From: a virus
Length of the DNA stretch: 64,000 nt
Direction: 5' to 3' (one strand)
IMG/VR virus record: IMGVR_UViG_3300008267_013251
Span: 1 to 64,000 of that record
Part shown: positions 18,046-27,190 of the stretch, piece after piece
Layout: the number at the start of each line of letters is the position of its first letter
Position numbering within the stretch: the first letter of the stretch is position 1
Made by a program: the position numbers and the translations under genes
Notes under the pieces: model-generated
Database searches by the model: none
What the model was told of the DNA's origin: nothing
What the model saw: only the letters and a program-made list of their open reading frames with translations

Positions 18046-19075
18046 TCAACACATAAAGCATCTTCTAGATTCTTTTGATGTCATGCAGTACAATTATAAA
18101 CCAAATTTCGATTTTGTCAAAAATTTACCAATCATAAGCAGAGAAGAATTGCAAAAAACCAAAATGGAAAAAGGTGTATTCAGTTGCAAAAGTTCTGGAT
18201 CAACTGGCATACCCGTAACCGTTGAAAAAACTATTCTCGATCACATCTGGTACATGGCAACAAACATTCGTGAGATGAAATGGAGAAACTGGAATTTTGG
18301 ATTGACTAAAGCAACGGTAAAACCCAGTATAGAAAAAGAAGATAAAGAATTTGATTCTTGGGGTATTCCAAAAATTATTGCACCGAAGCAGGGAAAATCT
18401 TATAAATCCCATTTAGGCACAGTAAGAGAAATACAAGAATGGCTTGAAAAGAAAAATCCACATTATCTTCATTGCAATCCTACTGTAGCCAAACAACTTG
18501 ATCTCAAAAAAATCACCAACTTAATAGATGTAAAAGGTACTGGTGAACTGGGTGGCAGTATGTATTCATCTGAAGAATGTGGCACAATTGCAATTCAATG
18601 TCCGACAAATCAAGAAAATTATCATGTCATGGAAAACCAAATTGTTGAAACTAATGAAAACAAAGAATTAATAATAACAACTCTAACAAATCCTTACATT
18701 AGAAGATATAAGCACGGTGATTTGATAGAATTGGGAACTTGTAGTTGTGGTAGGTCTTTGCAAACAATAACAAAAATTTACGGCAGAGTAAGAAATATGT
18801 TTGTTTATCCTAATGGAGATAAAAAATGGCCATTATTTGGCAGCAGAACATACTATGATGATTTCGGAATAAAAAGATATAAGCTAATACAGCACTCTTT
18901 GCATCAATTAGAACTCCAAGTCGTATGTGAAAAAATGTCAGAACAAAATGAAACACGGCTCAAGGAGCAAATCCGCTCCATGTTGGAAACAGAATCTCAA
19001 GTTGCAATAACCTATGTTGATAATTTTACAAACTACAAGCACGAAGAATTTGTTTCCTTGGTCAAGTCAGTCTGA
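18026..19075 (+). CDS. Adenylate-forming enzyme, PaaK/CapK-like
   Basis: 349 residues. The ATP-binding signature KSSGSTGIPVTV (56-63 core), YSSEECGTIAIQC (adenine/acyl pocket), YIRRYKHGDLIELG and YGRVRNMFVYPNG follow the order in phenylacetate-CoA-ligase-like enzymes (A3, A5, A7, A8). It is shorter than typical PaaK (about 430). Members activate carboxylic acids as acyl-AMP. CapK relatives sit in polysaccharide loci, consistent with the island here. The substrate is unknown. Confidence 0.8.
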   Translation: MQRISIDQHIKHLLDSFDVMQYNYKPNFDFVKNLPIISREELQKTKMEKGVFSCKSSGSTGIPVTVEKTILDHIWYMATNIREMKWRNWNFGLTKATVKPSIEKEDKEFDSWGIPKIIAPKQGKSYKSHLGTVREIQEWLEKKNPHYLHCNPTVAKQLDLKKITNLIDVKGTGELGGSMYSSEECGTIAIQCPTNQENYHVMENQIVETNENKELIITTLTNPYIRRYKHGDLIELGTCSCGRSLQTITKIYGRVRNMFVYPNGDKKWPLFGSRTYYDDFGIKRYKLIQHSLHQLELQVVCEKMSEQNETRLKEQIRSMLETESQVAITYVDNFTNYKHEEFVSLVKSV

Positions 19076-19440
19076 CTATTTGTAGTTTCACTAATTATTT
19101 TTCTAATTGTTTGAGCCATTTCTTCAAGCATAGTAGCCGTGCTTTCATCTATCTTGCCAAGATAAACTTGAATTCTATTATGTGTACTTGCTCGTCTAGG
19201 CTTAAACTCACCACCAACTCCATAAACTTGAGCAATTAATTCATCTCCATACTTATGTTGGCCCTGTGCTATAGTAAGACTGACCTTGCCATCAAGGTGT
19301 AATTTTTTTGTATTGTATGCTGCTTCTCCTCTACAGTCCTCCATGTACCTTTCCCACATATGGAAAGTAATGCCATGGGCCATGTCATTTGTACGAGTAT
19401 CAACTCTTTTTTCCCAAGCAGCCATGTTTGCTCCAGTCAT
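19033..19440 (-). CDS. Unrecognised protein, 135 residues
   Basis: Basic and polar, with KRVDTRTNDMAHGITFHMWERYMEDCRGEAAY followed by beta-rich segments (KVSLTIAQGQHKYGDELIAQVYG). No motif is assigned. Its start overlaps the upstream stop (ATGA), so it is coupled to the nucleotidyltransferase-kinase. Its 3' end overlaps the convergent PaaK-like gene by 43 bases. Confidence 0.65.
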   Translation of the reverse strand: MTGANMAAWEKRVDTRTNDMAHGITFHMWERYMEDCRGEAAYNTKKLHLDGKVSLTIAQGQHKYGDELIAQVYGVGGEFKPRRASTHNRIQVYLGKIDESTATMLEEMAQTIRKIISETTNSQTDLTKETNSSCL

Positions 19441-21002
19441 TTTTTTTGGAAATGAATCTCCAAGTACCTGATACCTTGAAGATACAGATATTTGGAAAAA
19501 TTTTCAAGATGTAACGGGGCCATGTTTAATAAAATTAAATAAGACAATAATTCTACTTTATCAAGCGAGAAATTGTTTTTTACCAGCCAGTTTCTGAAAT
19601 GGTGAATAAATATTTGTTCATCAGCAGTCGAAAACCAATTGACATCATATTCTTTGCTTTGTTTTTTATAAAAATATCTTTTATCGTAACAACATTTATA
19701 AAAGTTAATCAAACATCCAGCATAAAGTTTTGCAAAATCATAATACAAATCTCCATAAGGTAATCCAGCAAAATCTGATCTCCAGTCAATTAGTTTGAAA
19801 TCTCCGTTAGTCTGAAGAATTATATTTCCAAAATTTAAATCACCATGAAAAATATAGGCCTTTGATTCTTCACAGATAAAATTCCAATCAATCTTATTGA
19901 AATAATCGAATGCGTTTCCACATGTGGTGCTCGCAATAATCAATTCAGAATTGAACTCTGGAAATCTTTTGTAAAATGCAGCTATTCTTTCATAAGTTTT
20001 CTGTTTATAAAATTTTTCACAAGCTTCTTTGAATCCTTTGTTACATTCAATTGTTTTACAGAATAAATTATCATCAGCCCATTTTAAAAACTTATGATAA
20101 ACTTCTGCATCTCCAATTTGGTATAAGTTTTTCCCACAGATAAAGTTATGAACTAATAAGTTGTGAAGATTGTCATGAATGGGCTCAGGTGTAAAGTCAT
20201 GTAAAATTCTTTGTCTTAATTTTTTTTGAGTAATAATTTTTGGCATGGAAAGTTTTGCTACTTTGCCATCGTAAATGTATGTCAATTCATCGTGATCAAC
20301 TTTTTTTAAATCATAATCATCAACACCATCTAAAGATTCGTAAACACTCATGTACAAGGTTCTTCTTCCAACATCTTTCCAAGCTATTTTCTTGTTCTTA
20401 ATTGGTGCAAAGAAAGGTCTGTAAAATGCCCCAACAAATTCAATTTCTTTATCCGGTTTTTCATTTAAATATTGTTCGTACCTTTTCCAAAATAAATCAT
20501 AATCCTTTACTGCGATTACACCTGTGAAAGCCAAAGGCAAACTGTTTTCATTTTTGTTTTGAAAATCAACCACGATGTCATTTTCATCTACTTTCAAGGT
20601 TGAATAGTGTCTCATGTCATCTACATCTCCTGATCCAATCCAGTTGCAATCTATTGCTGGTAGTTTTTGCGTCAGTAAAGAATCGACTGTCACCAGATAG
20701 AAAGGACAATTTAACTCTGCCTTGCAACAAAACATGCTGTATCCGGGGCCTGCACCGGGGCCGTCATAATTGTCTACCTCAATAAATGTAATATTGTTTT
20801 TTTGATGAAATATTGAACAATAATCCTTAATTTGTTGCCCTCTATATCCAATAGCAATTATTATATGATCAACAGGAGCATTTTCTATTATATGTGAGAT
20901 TACAGCCTTCCCCTGTATAGGCAACAAAGCCTTGTTAAACGAATCTCCTAATAAGCCCATTCTTGAACCGAATCCAGCTGCAAGTATTACTAGTTTTGTC
21001 AT
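19437..21002 (-). CDS. Nucleotidyltransferase-kinase fusion (LicC-LicA-like)
   Basis: 521 residues, two domains. N-terminal 1-230: a nucleotidyltransferase with LAAGFGSRM (8-15), KALLPIQGKAVISHII and an acidic VTVDSLL. C-terminal 280-521: an aminoglycoside/choline kinase fold with HGDLNFGN (386-393) and the metal-binding DWRSD (406-410). Such pairs activate a phosphorylated alcohol or sugar, for example choline kinase plus CTP:phosphocholine cytidylyltransferase. The sequence does not fix the substrate. It is typical of cell-surface decoration pathways and unusual in a phage. Confidence 0.82.
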   Translation of the reverse strand: MTKLVILAAGFGSRMGLLGDSFNKALLPIQGKAVISHIIENAPVDHIIIAIGYRGQQIKDYCSIFHQKNNITFIEVDNYDGPGAGPGYSMFCCKAELNCPFYLVTVDSLLTQKLPAIDCNWIGSGDVDDMRHYSTLKVDENDIVVDFQNKNENSLPLAFTGVIAVKDYDLFWKRYEQYLNEKPDKEIEFVGAFYRPFFAPIKNKKIAWKDVGRRTLYMSVYESLDGVDDYDLKKVDHDELTYIYDGKVAKLSMPKIITQKKLRQRILHDFTPEPIHDNLHNLLVHNFICGKNLYQIGDAEVYHKFLKWADDNLFCKTIECNKGFKEACEKFYKQKTYERIAAFYKRFPEFNSELIIASTTCGNAFDYFNKIDWNFICEESKAYIFHGDLNFGNIILQTNGDFKLIDWRSDFAGLPYGDLYYDFAKLYAGCLINFYKCCYDKRYFYKKQSKEYDVNWFSTADEQIFIHHFRNWLVKNNFSLDKVELLSYLILLNMAPLHLENFSKYLYLQGIRYLEIHFQKK

Positions 21003-21014
21003 GAACTATATATT

Positions 21015-22091
21015 TTAATCAAGATGTTTTAAAATCCACTCTTCAGGTGGGTGATAGGTAGTATCGAAACGGGTAAAATGACAATCCACTCTCTCTTTAA
21101 GGCTTTGTATATAACGATTTTTGTAACATGATTTGAATTTATAATCATTTTCAAGATTTGAGTTTATTTTTGAAATTCTGTTTTTCCAGAATAACGGCAA
21201 GCGATCAAGAATAGTCCACATGTCATGGCCTGACTCTAAATTTGTTGTCTTGAATGAAATTGCTCTTGGATTTATGTTGGTCACATTTCTGTCAATCTCT
21301 TCAAAACCATAGTTGACTATCATTTGAGATTCAAAAAAACCTCTTGGTATTTCTAGTGGGGGGAAAAAATCGTATAAACCACCGACATGACTATATCCAT
21401 CAAAATGCCTGCACATCTCTCTGGTTGGCACGAATGTTTTGATGGGAAATTTACCCTCATCGGAAAAGTTAAATGCATCTGTTCTATAAAAATCTACACA
21501 TGCCGTATCGGCTTTTGTGCCAAACCAATAATAATTAAATAGTTTTTTAGTCACAATCCGAATTGAATCGTGATTCTCCCAATTAAAAAAAACAAAATTT
21601 TTGTTTTGATGAATTTTACCATGATAGTGAAATGCCATGCGAATTGCTTCTGGCCAATGCGAAAAATATACAGCAGCAAAATTATTACTTTCTTCTTCAA
21701 GCAACTTAGTTGCTGTTTCGACTAACTCTAAGTTGTAATCAAAAAATATATGATCATCGTTACCTGCAAACCATATTATTTCATCATCTAAATTATTCCA
21801 TAGGGCACTATGATTTTTCCAGTCTGTAATTGTGTTATTTCGGTGCCACATTAGGTCCGTCTTCGATACATCGATATTCTGCTGAATGAATTGTTTGATT
21901 TCATCTTTTTTATTTTCTAAATCATTATCTAATTGAATGAAAAATATGTATCTTGATACATGCTTGTTTAAAATTGCATGACTAGCTATAGAATACTTGA
22001 ATATATCTGCTCTACAAAAATCAGATAAGTTAGGCCTTTGATGAACGAAAAATCTAAGGTTGCTAACTTTAACATTAAATATCACGATCAT
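21015..22091 (-). CDS. Glycosyltransferase-like protein (GNDDH acidic motif)
   Basis: 358 residues. IIWFAGNDDHIFFD is a typical acidic strand end of GT-A enzymes, preceded by SRYIFFIQLDND and a helix. HWPEAIRMAFHYHG and YRTDAF could form acceptor elements. No named family is recognised. The start overlaps the stop of the upstream small membrane protein (ATGA). Confidence 0.55.
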   Translation of the reverse strand: MIVIFNVKVSNLRFFVHQRPNLSDFCRADIFKYSIASHAILNKHVSRYIFFIQLDNDLENKKDEIKQFIQQNIDVSKTDLMWHRNNTITDWKNHSALWNNLDDEIIWFAGNDDHIFFDYNLELVETATKLLEEESNNFAAVYFSHWPEAIRMAFHYHGKIHQNKNFVFFNWENHDSIRIVTKKLFNYYWFGTKADTACVDFYRTDAFNFSDEGKFPIKTFVPTREMCRHFDGYSHVGGLYDFFPPLEIPRGFFESQMIVNYGFEEIDRNVTNINPRAISFKTTNLESGHDMWTILDRLPLFWKNRISKINSNLENDYKFKSCYKNRYIQSLKERVDCHFTRFDTTYHPPEEWILKHLD

Positions 22092-22312
22092 ACATCACTT
22101 CTCATTCCTGATTGTAATAAATTTATTATTAGCAAAAAAACCAATGAAATCAAAAATACACCCATATAATGTGGAACTTGTAGATGATATTGATCATAGT
22201 ATATCAAAATTTTACCTATATTTAAAGCAGACAAAATAAAGAAGAAACAAAACGCTCTTTTCATCATTTCTAAACAAAACATTAAGATGTTGAAAGTTTT
22301 TTCTGTTTTCAT
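22088..22312 (-). CDS. Small membrane protein, two TM segments
   Basis: 74 residues. Hydrophobic stretches at about 7-35 (FNILMFCLEMM, AFCFFFILSALNIGKILIYY) and 48-68 (YMGVFLISLVFLLIINLL) predict two transmembrane helices. It couples to the downstream glycosyltransferase-like gene by ATGA. It may anchor glycan-modifying enzymes at the host membrane, or be a phage membrane effector. Confidence 0.65.
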   Translation of the reverse strand: MKTEKTFNILMFCLEMMKRAFCFFFILSALNIGKILIYYDQYHLQVPHYMGVFLISLVFLLIINLLQSGMRSDV

Positions 22313-22338
22313 ATACGCCTCATTTTCATAGGATTATA

Positions 22339-23133
22339 ATGGAAAGAGTAAATTTATACAAGCCCATGAAAAAATCCTGTTGTTTATTGACATATGTCCA
22401 TGACGAGCATTTTTTCTTTCCAATATTTTTAAAATATTACACTAAAATATTTAATCCCGAAGATATTTTCGTTGTCGAAAATAATTGCGAAAATAGCTTC
22501 ATATACAACTACAGAAAAAAATTTCTTTTCAATAATTTTGTTTTCAATACAAAATTTAACCACGACTTCACAGCAATTAATCAAGAGCTTACGAGGCTGA
22601 TGAGAATTTTACTCGATCAATATTACTCTGTGTATCTGGCCGAATGTGATGAAATTTTATATCACCCAAACGGCTTAATTCAGGCAGCAAAAAAATACTT
22701 TAAGTGGCCACAAAAAGTAATTCGTTGTTTGGGTTATGAACCAATACATGATATTCAAAATAATGAGAGCGCATTGAATCCTGACTTGCCATTATTAAAA
22801 CAAAGAAAACTGTGGTGGGATAACAATTACTTCAGGAAACCAGTTTTTATAAAAGAGCCAATAGATTATTGGAATAGTATGCATAATTTTGATGAAACAT
22901 ATCCTACGATTGACACTCAACTTATGTTGATTCATCTCAAAATGATCGATTACGATGTTCTTTATGCACGAAATCAAAAAACATTACTTGAAGGCAATTT
23001 CCATCCAGAAACACTTACATTAAAAAAAGGATGGCAAAATAGAATAGAAAAAAAAGAACAATTTGTTTCATTTTTTACTGAAAATATTTGCAAGTGTGTA
23101 CAAATACCAGAAAAATATAAAATTATTTGCTGA
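22339..23133 (+). CDS. Glycosyltransferase (GT2_4/GT92-like)
   Basis: 264 residues. CCLLTYVHDEHFFFPIFLKYY, FVVENNCENSF and YSVYLAECDEILYHP (acidic ECDE) follow the layout of Glyco_tranf_2_4/GT92-like proteins, in which a divalent metal site follows a short strand. The 3' end overlaps the convergent neighbour by 11 bases. Donor and acceptor unknown. Confidence 0.7.
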   Translation: MERVNLYKPMKKSCCLLTYVHDEHFFFPIFLKYYTKIFNPEDIFVVENNCENSFIYNYRKKFLFNNFVFNTKFNHDFTAINQELTRLMRILLDQYYSVYLAECDEILYHPNGLIQAAKKYFKWPQKVIRCLGYEPIHDIQNNESALNPDLPLLKQRKLWWDNNYFRKPVFIKEPIDYWNSMHNFDETYPTIDTQLMLIHLKMIDYDVLYARNQKTLLEGNFHPETLTLKKGWQNRIEKKEQFVSFFTENICKCVQIPEKYKIIC

Positions 23134-24496
23134 TCGAAAAACTACTCTTATTTTCCTGCATAAGCTTTTTCATCTTACGCATCTGCGATAATTTTTCAGC
23201 AATTGTTTTTGCTGCTATAGCGTGGTGAAACAAATAAGTGCTTTTATATTCTTCGTTAAATCGACCCGCAAAAGCACAATATTTTTCATGGAGTAACACA
23301 AATTTTGTTTTATGCTGAAGGTTTTTGATAACAGATTGATCCGCAAACTCTAATTGCTCTTGGGGTGTGTTTTTAAGATTTTCTAATACTAAATTCAAAA
23401 AATAGATAGCTTTTTGTATTCTGCTTTTTTTTATTATATAAAACCCAGCACACAACTCATAATTTTCATACACAATTTCTGGTTGGAAATAAAAATCATA
23501 ATTAGTGGAGTCCACATATTCAAAAAGCTCTTCCCAAACAGATAGCCTTTCAGGAAAAAATTGAACATCACAATCATGACAAATAAAATAATCGTATCTC
23601 TCGTTTGTAGAGTTTTTCTTTAATATTTCGATTATTAATTCAATTTTGTTTTTTATGGAATGATGCCATATATCACTCCCAAATCTAATTTCACCTTTCA
23701 TGTAGTCTGGCAAAGGTATATTTTTATGAGTTATATTTTCATTACTTACACCAAGTTTTATCAAATCATCGATGCATCCTTTACTTAAAATTTTATAGTT
23801 CTCAGATGCCAAAGAAATCCAATTCACACAGTCTAAGGAAAATGGTTTTTTATTTGGTATTTTATAAATTTTTAAATCTTTTCTATTAGAAAAATATAAC
23901 ATACTAATCCGCTCATAAACATACGCAGCAGTCCTTGACGGATCATCAACTTTCATTTGATAACTGTATTCATACTTCTGATGCATGTAAGAAAAAACTT
24001 TTTGGAAAAATTCCAAAAATTTGAAGAAGATACTTTTGTGACAAATAAAATTATTTGCCCATAAAGTGGGATTTTCCTCTAAAGATAAATGGAATTGTTT
24101 TGCCATATCCTCAATATATTTTTGTATAGTGAGATGATACTTGTAAGTATATTTTAACCACTTCCCCTCATAGAATGTTTCTGTTGGGCTGGCTGCATAA
24201 ACAGTATCATGCTTTAATTTCTCTCTTATTTGATCAAAATTTTCAAGACTTAGTAAATTTGGATACTTCGTATCAAAATTTGATGTCAAAACGCCTATGT
24301 AATCTTTGCAATTATTAAACTGTTCTTTTTTAAGTAAAAAGAATCTATTTTCTGCTAGATCATTTGTATTTTTTATCGGTAGTTCTAATTGATTTAAATT
24401 TATTTTATGTAAAAATGGTTTACTAGGAATTTTGTCTATCTGACATTTCTCATGGCCCAACACAAAAATGTCTATTTCTGGTAACAATCTTAACAT
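23123..24496 (-). CDS. Two-module glycosyltransferase-like protein
   Basis: 457 residues. Residues about 1-215 form a module I cannot place, possibly a degenerate transferase. The C-terminal part has YDYFICHDCDVQFFP (DCD acidic site), YDFYFQPEI, ELCAGFYIIKKS, ADQSVIKNL and FHHAIA, the order seen in nucleotide-diphospho-sugar transferases of PF03407 type. ATG follows the stop of a tiny membrane-protein gene by one base. Confidence 0.7.
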   Translation of the reverse strand: MLRLLPEIDIFVLGHEKCQIDKIPSKPFLHKINLNQLELPIKNTNDLAENRFFLLKKEQFNNCKDYIGVLTSNFDTKYPNLLSLENFDQIREKLKHDTVYAASPTETFYEGKWLKYTYKYHLTIQKYIEDMAKQFHLSLEENPTLWANNFICHKSIFFKFLEFFQKVFSYMHQKYEYSYQMKVDDPSRTAAYVYERISMLYFSNRKDLKIYKIPNKKPFSLDCVNWISLASENYKILSKGCIDDLIKLGVSNENITHKNIPLPDYMKGEIRFGSDIWHHSIKNKIELIIEILKKNSTNERYDYFICHDCDVQFFPERLSVWEELFEYVDSTNYDFYFQPEIVYENYELCAGFYIIKKSRIQKAIYFLNLVLENLKNTPQEQLEFADQSVIKNLQHKTKFVLLHEKYCAFAGRFNEEYKSTYLFHHAIAAKTIAEKLSQMRKMKKLMQENKSSFSISK

Positions 24497-24497
24497 A

Positions 24498-24605
24498 TCA
24501 ACGATTGTCTTTAATCAAATGGATTATAAAAATAGTTATCCAACATAAACAAAACCCTAACATAGCAACAGAGGGTTGAGACAAAAAATTTTTTATTACT
24601 TCCAT
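24498..24605 (-). CDS. Tiny membrane protein, 35 residues
   Basis: A frame too short for usual gene calls: MEVIKNFLSQPSVAMLG, then a hydrophobic helix FCLCWITIFIIHLI and a basic end KDNR. GGGGA lies about 4 bases upstream of ATG 24605, and the stop is one base from the next start. Position and ribosome site support expression. Function unknown. Confidence 0.5.
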   Translation of the reverse strand: MEVIKNFLSQPSVAMLGFCLCWITIFIIHLIKDNR

Positions 24606-24614
24606 AAATCCCCA

Positions 24615-24719
24615 TCAGAAAGCCACCACTACTGTAGCTATTGTCAATCCTAAAATTATGCCGAAAATTATTGATAAAATCAAACATTTTGCCTCAAAAC
24701 TGAGATTAATGTTGATCAT
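24615..24719 (-). CDS. Tiny membrane protein, 34 residues
   Basis: ATG 24719 overlaps the RNA-ligase stop as ATGA. The product is almost entirely one transmembrane helix (CLILSIIFGIILGLTIATVVVAF) after a short polar start. The coupling and the second tiny membrane gene just downstream argue that both are real. Membrane toxin, holin-like or scaffold roles are possible. Confidence 0.5.
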   Translation of the reverse strand: MININLSFEAKCLILSIIFGIILGLTIATVVVAF

Positions 24720-25801
24720 GTTTCAGAATTTAACAGTTTATTGGGGTACAAAGATTTATATTTTTCATATAATTTTTTACTCACGAAACTTTTTGTATCT
24801 TTATTTTGATACAACATCATCATAGCCGGAAAATTTGGGCTTGCTTGACATGCTGATGCAACTTGTTTTTTACAGGATGCAGTATCGTTCATTTCCAGAT
24901 TTCTTGTCAAATAACTATACTCTTCAATTAATGCAGCATGAAACTCTACTACATCATTTTTTACAACAGAATCAATATCCATCAAAACCTGCTTATGCAT
25001 ATCAGGAGCATTTGAAATTACATCATCCAGACAACCCTGTAATGCTAAGTCCATAACCTTGTACTTAGGGCTCATCATTATGTCAACAGCACGATGCCTA
25101 GTTAAATACCATGGTGTTTTTACCTTCAGTATAGTCCCACAGCTTAAATGACAAACATAACCTTCCATTTCAGTTCCGTTTATGTGATTCAGAATATCCG
25201 AAAATTCTATGTCATACCGCACAGCTTTGTCTGCATACTTCTCCTCAAAAAAATAATCTCCGGTTGATCTATTCCTAGAATTGAGGTAAACAAGTCTCGG
25301 ATTTTTATAATGGCACACTATTTGATTATGCGGGGCTACCCATTCAAAAATTGGAGTAAACCCATAATCTATGCTTTGCACAATCTTATTCAATAGATAA
25401 GCATTGTTGAATGCAAATTCTTTTGCTTGTTTTGCCTGAATAGAGTTTGTTGACCGACATGTTGAGCATGTGACGCTACCGTCAGGCATCCTGAAAAAAT
25501 GAATCATGCTCCCATCAAGTTTTTCAAAAACATACGCTTTTTTGTGTTTGTGCAAATGGAATTGAGTTTCTACTGTCTGATTGAGATTAAAAAACTTGTG
25601 AAACGGAAGACTGATTATTTCTCCTGTCTTCTTGTTGAAAACAACTCCTCGAAAGTTTCTTCGAATACGACCAAACTCATCATCGGAGAATGTATCATCT
25701 GATATTACAATATAATCAATAGTTATAGTGTTATAAGTTTCAACGATGGCAAATTCTTTTCTGCCTTCTAATGCTTGCCATGCTTTTTCAAGAGTAAAAA
25801 T
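24716..25801 (-). CDS. T4 Rnl1-family RNA ligase (non-canonical ATT start proposed)
   Basis: The frame is open back to a stop at 25820-25822 but has no ATG, GTG or TTG before TTG 25555, which would delete the first ~80 conserved residues. I propose ATT 25801 with GGAG 8 bases upstream, giving about 361 residues against 374 in T4 Rnl1. Visible: FHKFFNLNQ (as T4 MEKFFNLNE), nucleotidyl motif EKLDGS with K94, FEWVAPHNQIV, YLNSRN, EGYV and LKVKTPWY. The enzyme joins RNA ends by adenylylation and repairs cleaved tRNA. A lost base near the true start is an alternative. Confidence 0.8.
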   Translation of the reverse strand: MFTLEKAWQALEGRKEFAIVETYNTITIDYIVISDDTFSDDEFGRIRRNFRGVVFNKKTGEIISLPFHKFFNLNQTVETQFHLHKHKKAYVFEKLDGSMIHFFRMPDGSVTCSTCRSTNSIQAKQAKEFAFNNAYLLNKIVQSIDYGFTPIFEWVAPHNQIVCHYKNPRLVYLNSRNRSTGDYFFEEKYADKAVRYDIEFSDILNHINGTEMEGYVCHLSCGTILKVKTPWYLTRHRAVDIMMSPKYKVMDLALQGCLDDVISNAPDMHKQVLMDIDSVVKNDVVEFHAALIEEYSYLTRNLEMNDTASCKKQVASACQASPNFPAMMMLYQNKDTKSFVSKKLYEKYKSLYPNKLLNSET

Positions 25802-25829
25802 GACTTGATCTCCAAAAGCCTAAGTCAAA

Positions 25830-26057
25830 TCATTTTTCTGAATCAGAAACTACTAGCTTATTTGCCAAAACACTCTTGCTTACTTGAAAAACTTTTGATT
25901 GCAGATCAGCCAAAGTATCGGCTTCTAACTTAACAGGTTCTTGACAATAAGTCAACGGTTCATCAAATGCCGAAGTTATTGCATGCACGGCATAAAAGTC
26001 TCCAGTATTATTTTTATGTTTAACTACAACATAATTATTAATTTTTATGTATGGCAT
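25830..26057 (-). CDS. Unrecognised small protein, 75 residues
   Basis: Beta-rich start (YIKINNYVVVKHKNNTGDFYAVHAI), then a helical Leu/Ala/Asp segment (LEADTLADLQSKVFQVSKSVL). The start overlaps the upstream methyltransferase gene by 20 bases with AGGAGGAAA upstream. No family recognised. Confidence 0.65.
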   Translation of the reverse strand: MPYIKINNYVVVKHKNNTGDFYAVHAITSAFDEPLTYCQEPVKLEADTLADLQSKVFQVSKSVLANKLVVSDSEK

Positions 26058-27003
26058 TTTCCTCCTCTTGATGAGTTGAAAATATTAATATAGTATCTCT
26101 GAACCAGTCACAATGATCTTCGATAAGAAGCCTTGCTTTTGTAGTAAGCTCTTTACAAAAAATAAACCCTTGAGAGGAGAACATTTCAAGAACTTCGTCA
26201 TTGTTTCTGCAATTTACATGGCAAGTTCCACCTTGGCCCCTTACTGCCCAACTAAATATAAGATATCCATGACATGCATTAGTTATATTTGAAATAAGAA
26301 TGTTTTCATATTCCCTTGGAATATGCTCCGCTACTTCAAGACAGATTACATGACCTTTTTCTGGCACACTAAACAATTCAGCTAGGTCTTGCTTGTGGAT
26401 GTTGCTGAATTTAGGACTGGTTGATGGGCTCCCCTCAAAGCCTGTGAGTTTATCAAATCCAGACTCTTGTAAAGTTGATAAATAAAATCCATCACCGCAA
26501 CCAAAGTCATATATATTTCTGTCTTTAGTCAACAATGAAGAAATGAATCTAGCAAGGTTGGGACTATGAATATGGTTTTCATGAGTTGACCAAAAGCCAT
26601 GATTCGACCCTAAGTGCTCTATTTCATCCTTGATCCGTTTTAAGTTTGCCTTGGCAATCAATTGGTTTTCTACATCGAAGCACATATCTAAATACTTTTG
26701 TGCTTTTTCAATTTGTAACAAATTAGCGTAGCAAATGCTAAGTTGTCTGTATGCTTGATCCTTAGAGTGCAAGTACTCAACACAACTTTCAAAAACATCA
26801 ATAGCTTTTTGAAACTCTGCTATCTCTTGATAACACGAACCCAAAATAAATCCTTGATGTGGGTCTATCAGAATTTCTGATAACTCGTCTAATAATTTGA
26901 TTGCAAATTTTGTTTTGCCTTTTTTGCAAAACAACTGACACAATTCTAGGATTGGATTCACTTTAAATTTTCCTTGACCAGTTGTGAGAACATAACATGC
27001 CAT
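26038..27003 (-). CDS. TPR-methyltransferase fusion
   Basis: 321 residues from ATG 27003. Residues about 15-130 form TPR-like helical pairs (AIKLLDEL, GSCYQEIAEFQKAIDVFESC, AYRQLSICYANLLQIEKAQKYLD). Residues 165-300 are a class I SAM methyltransferase: IYDFGCGDGFYLSTL (motif I), LTGFEGSP, VICLEVAEHIPREY (motif IV). Similar fusions occur in glycan-modification loci, where the methyl acceptor is often a sugar. Confidence 0.8.
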   Translation of the reverse strand: MACYVLTTGQGKFKVNPILELCQLFCKKGKTKFAIKLLDELSEILIDPHQGFILGSCYQEIAEFQKAIDVFESCVEYLHSKDQAYRQLSICYANLLQIEKAQKYLDMCFDVENQLIAKANLKRIKDEIEHLGSNHGFWSTHENHIHSPNLARFISSLLTKDRNIYDFGCGDGFYLSTLQESGFDKLTGFEGSPSTSPKFSNIHKQDLAELFSVPEKGHVICLEVAEHIPREYENILISNITNACHGYLIFSWAVRGQGGTCHVNCRNNDEVLEMFSSQGFIFCKELTTKARLLIEDHCDWFRDTILIFSTHQEEENAIHKN

Positions 27004-27187
27004 CAAACAAAAAACTAAAAGCGCCTCTTTTAAAAAGATTTCCAGATAGGTTCCACAGAAATGAATTGACTACATTTGTGACAAAAAAACTGGAAGGAGA
27101 AATAGTGCTGTACAATTTTGATCCATTTGAATTATTGGCCCAACATCGCACCACACTTATGGAATTCGTTCGATGACATAGTTTCAT
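26963..27187 (-). CDS. Possible tiny-array family protein
   Basis: 74 residues, Ser/Asn/Phe/Trp/Cys-rich (RCWANNSNGSKLYSTI, SSFFVTNVVNSFLWN). The composition and the CW and KLYST elements recall the 63 kb array (YSTL). It overlaps the methyltransferase start by 41 bases and begins 3 bases after the upstream stop. No strong ribosome site is seen, so it could be a non-coding spacer frame. Confidence 0.35.
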   Translation of the reverse strand: MKLCHRTNSISVVRCWANNSNGSKLYSTISPSSFFVTNVVNSFLWNLSGNLFKRGAFSFLFDGMLCSHNWSRKI

Positions 27188-27190
27188 GAA

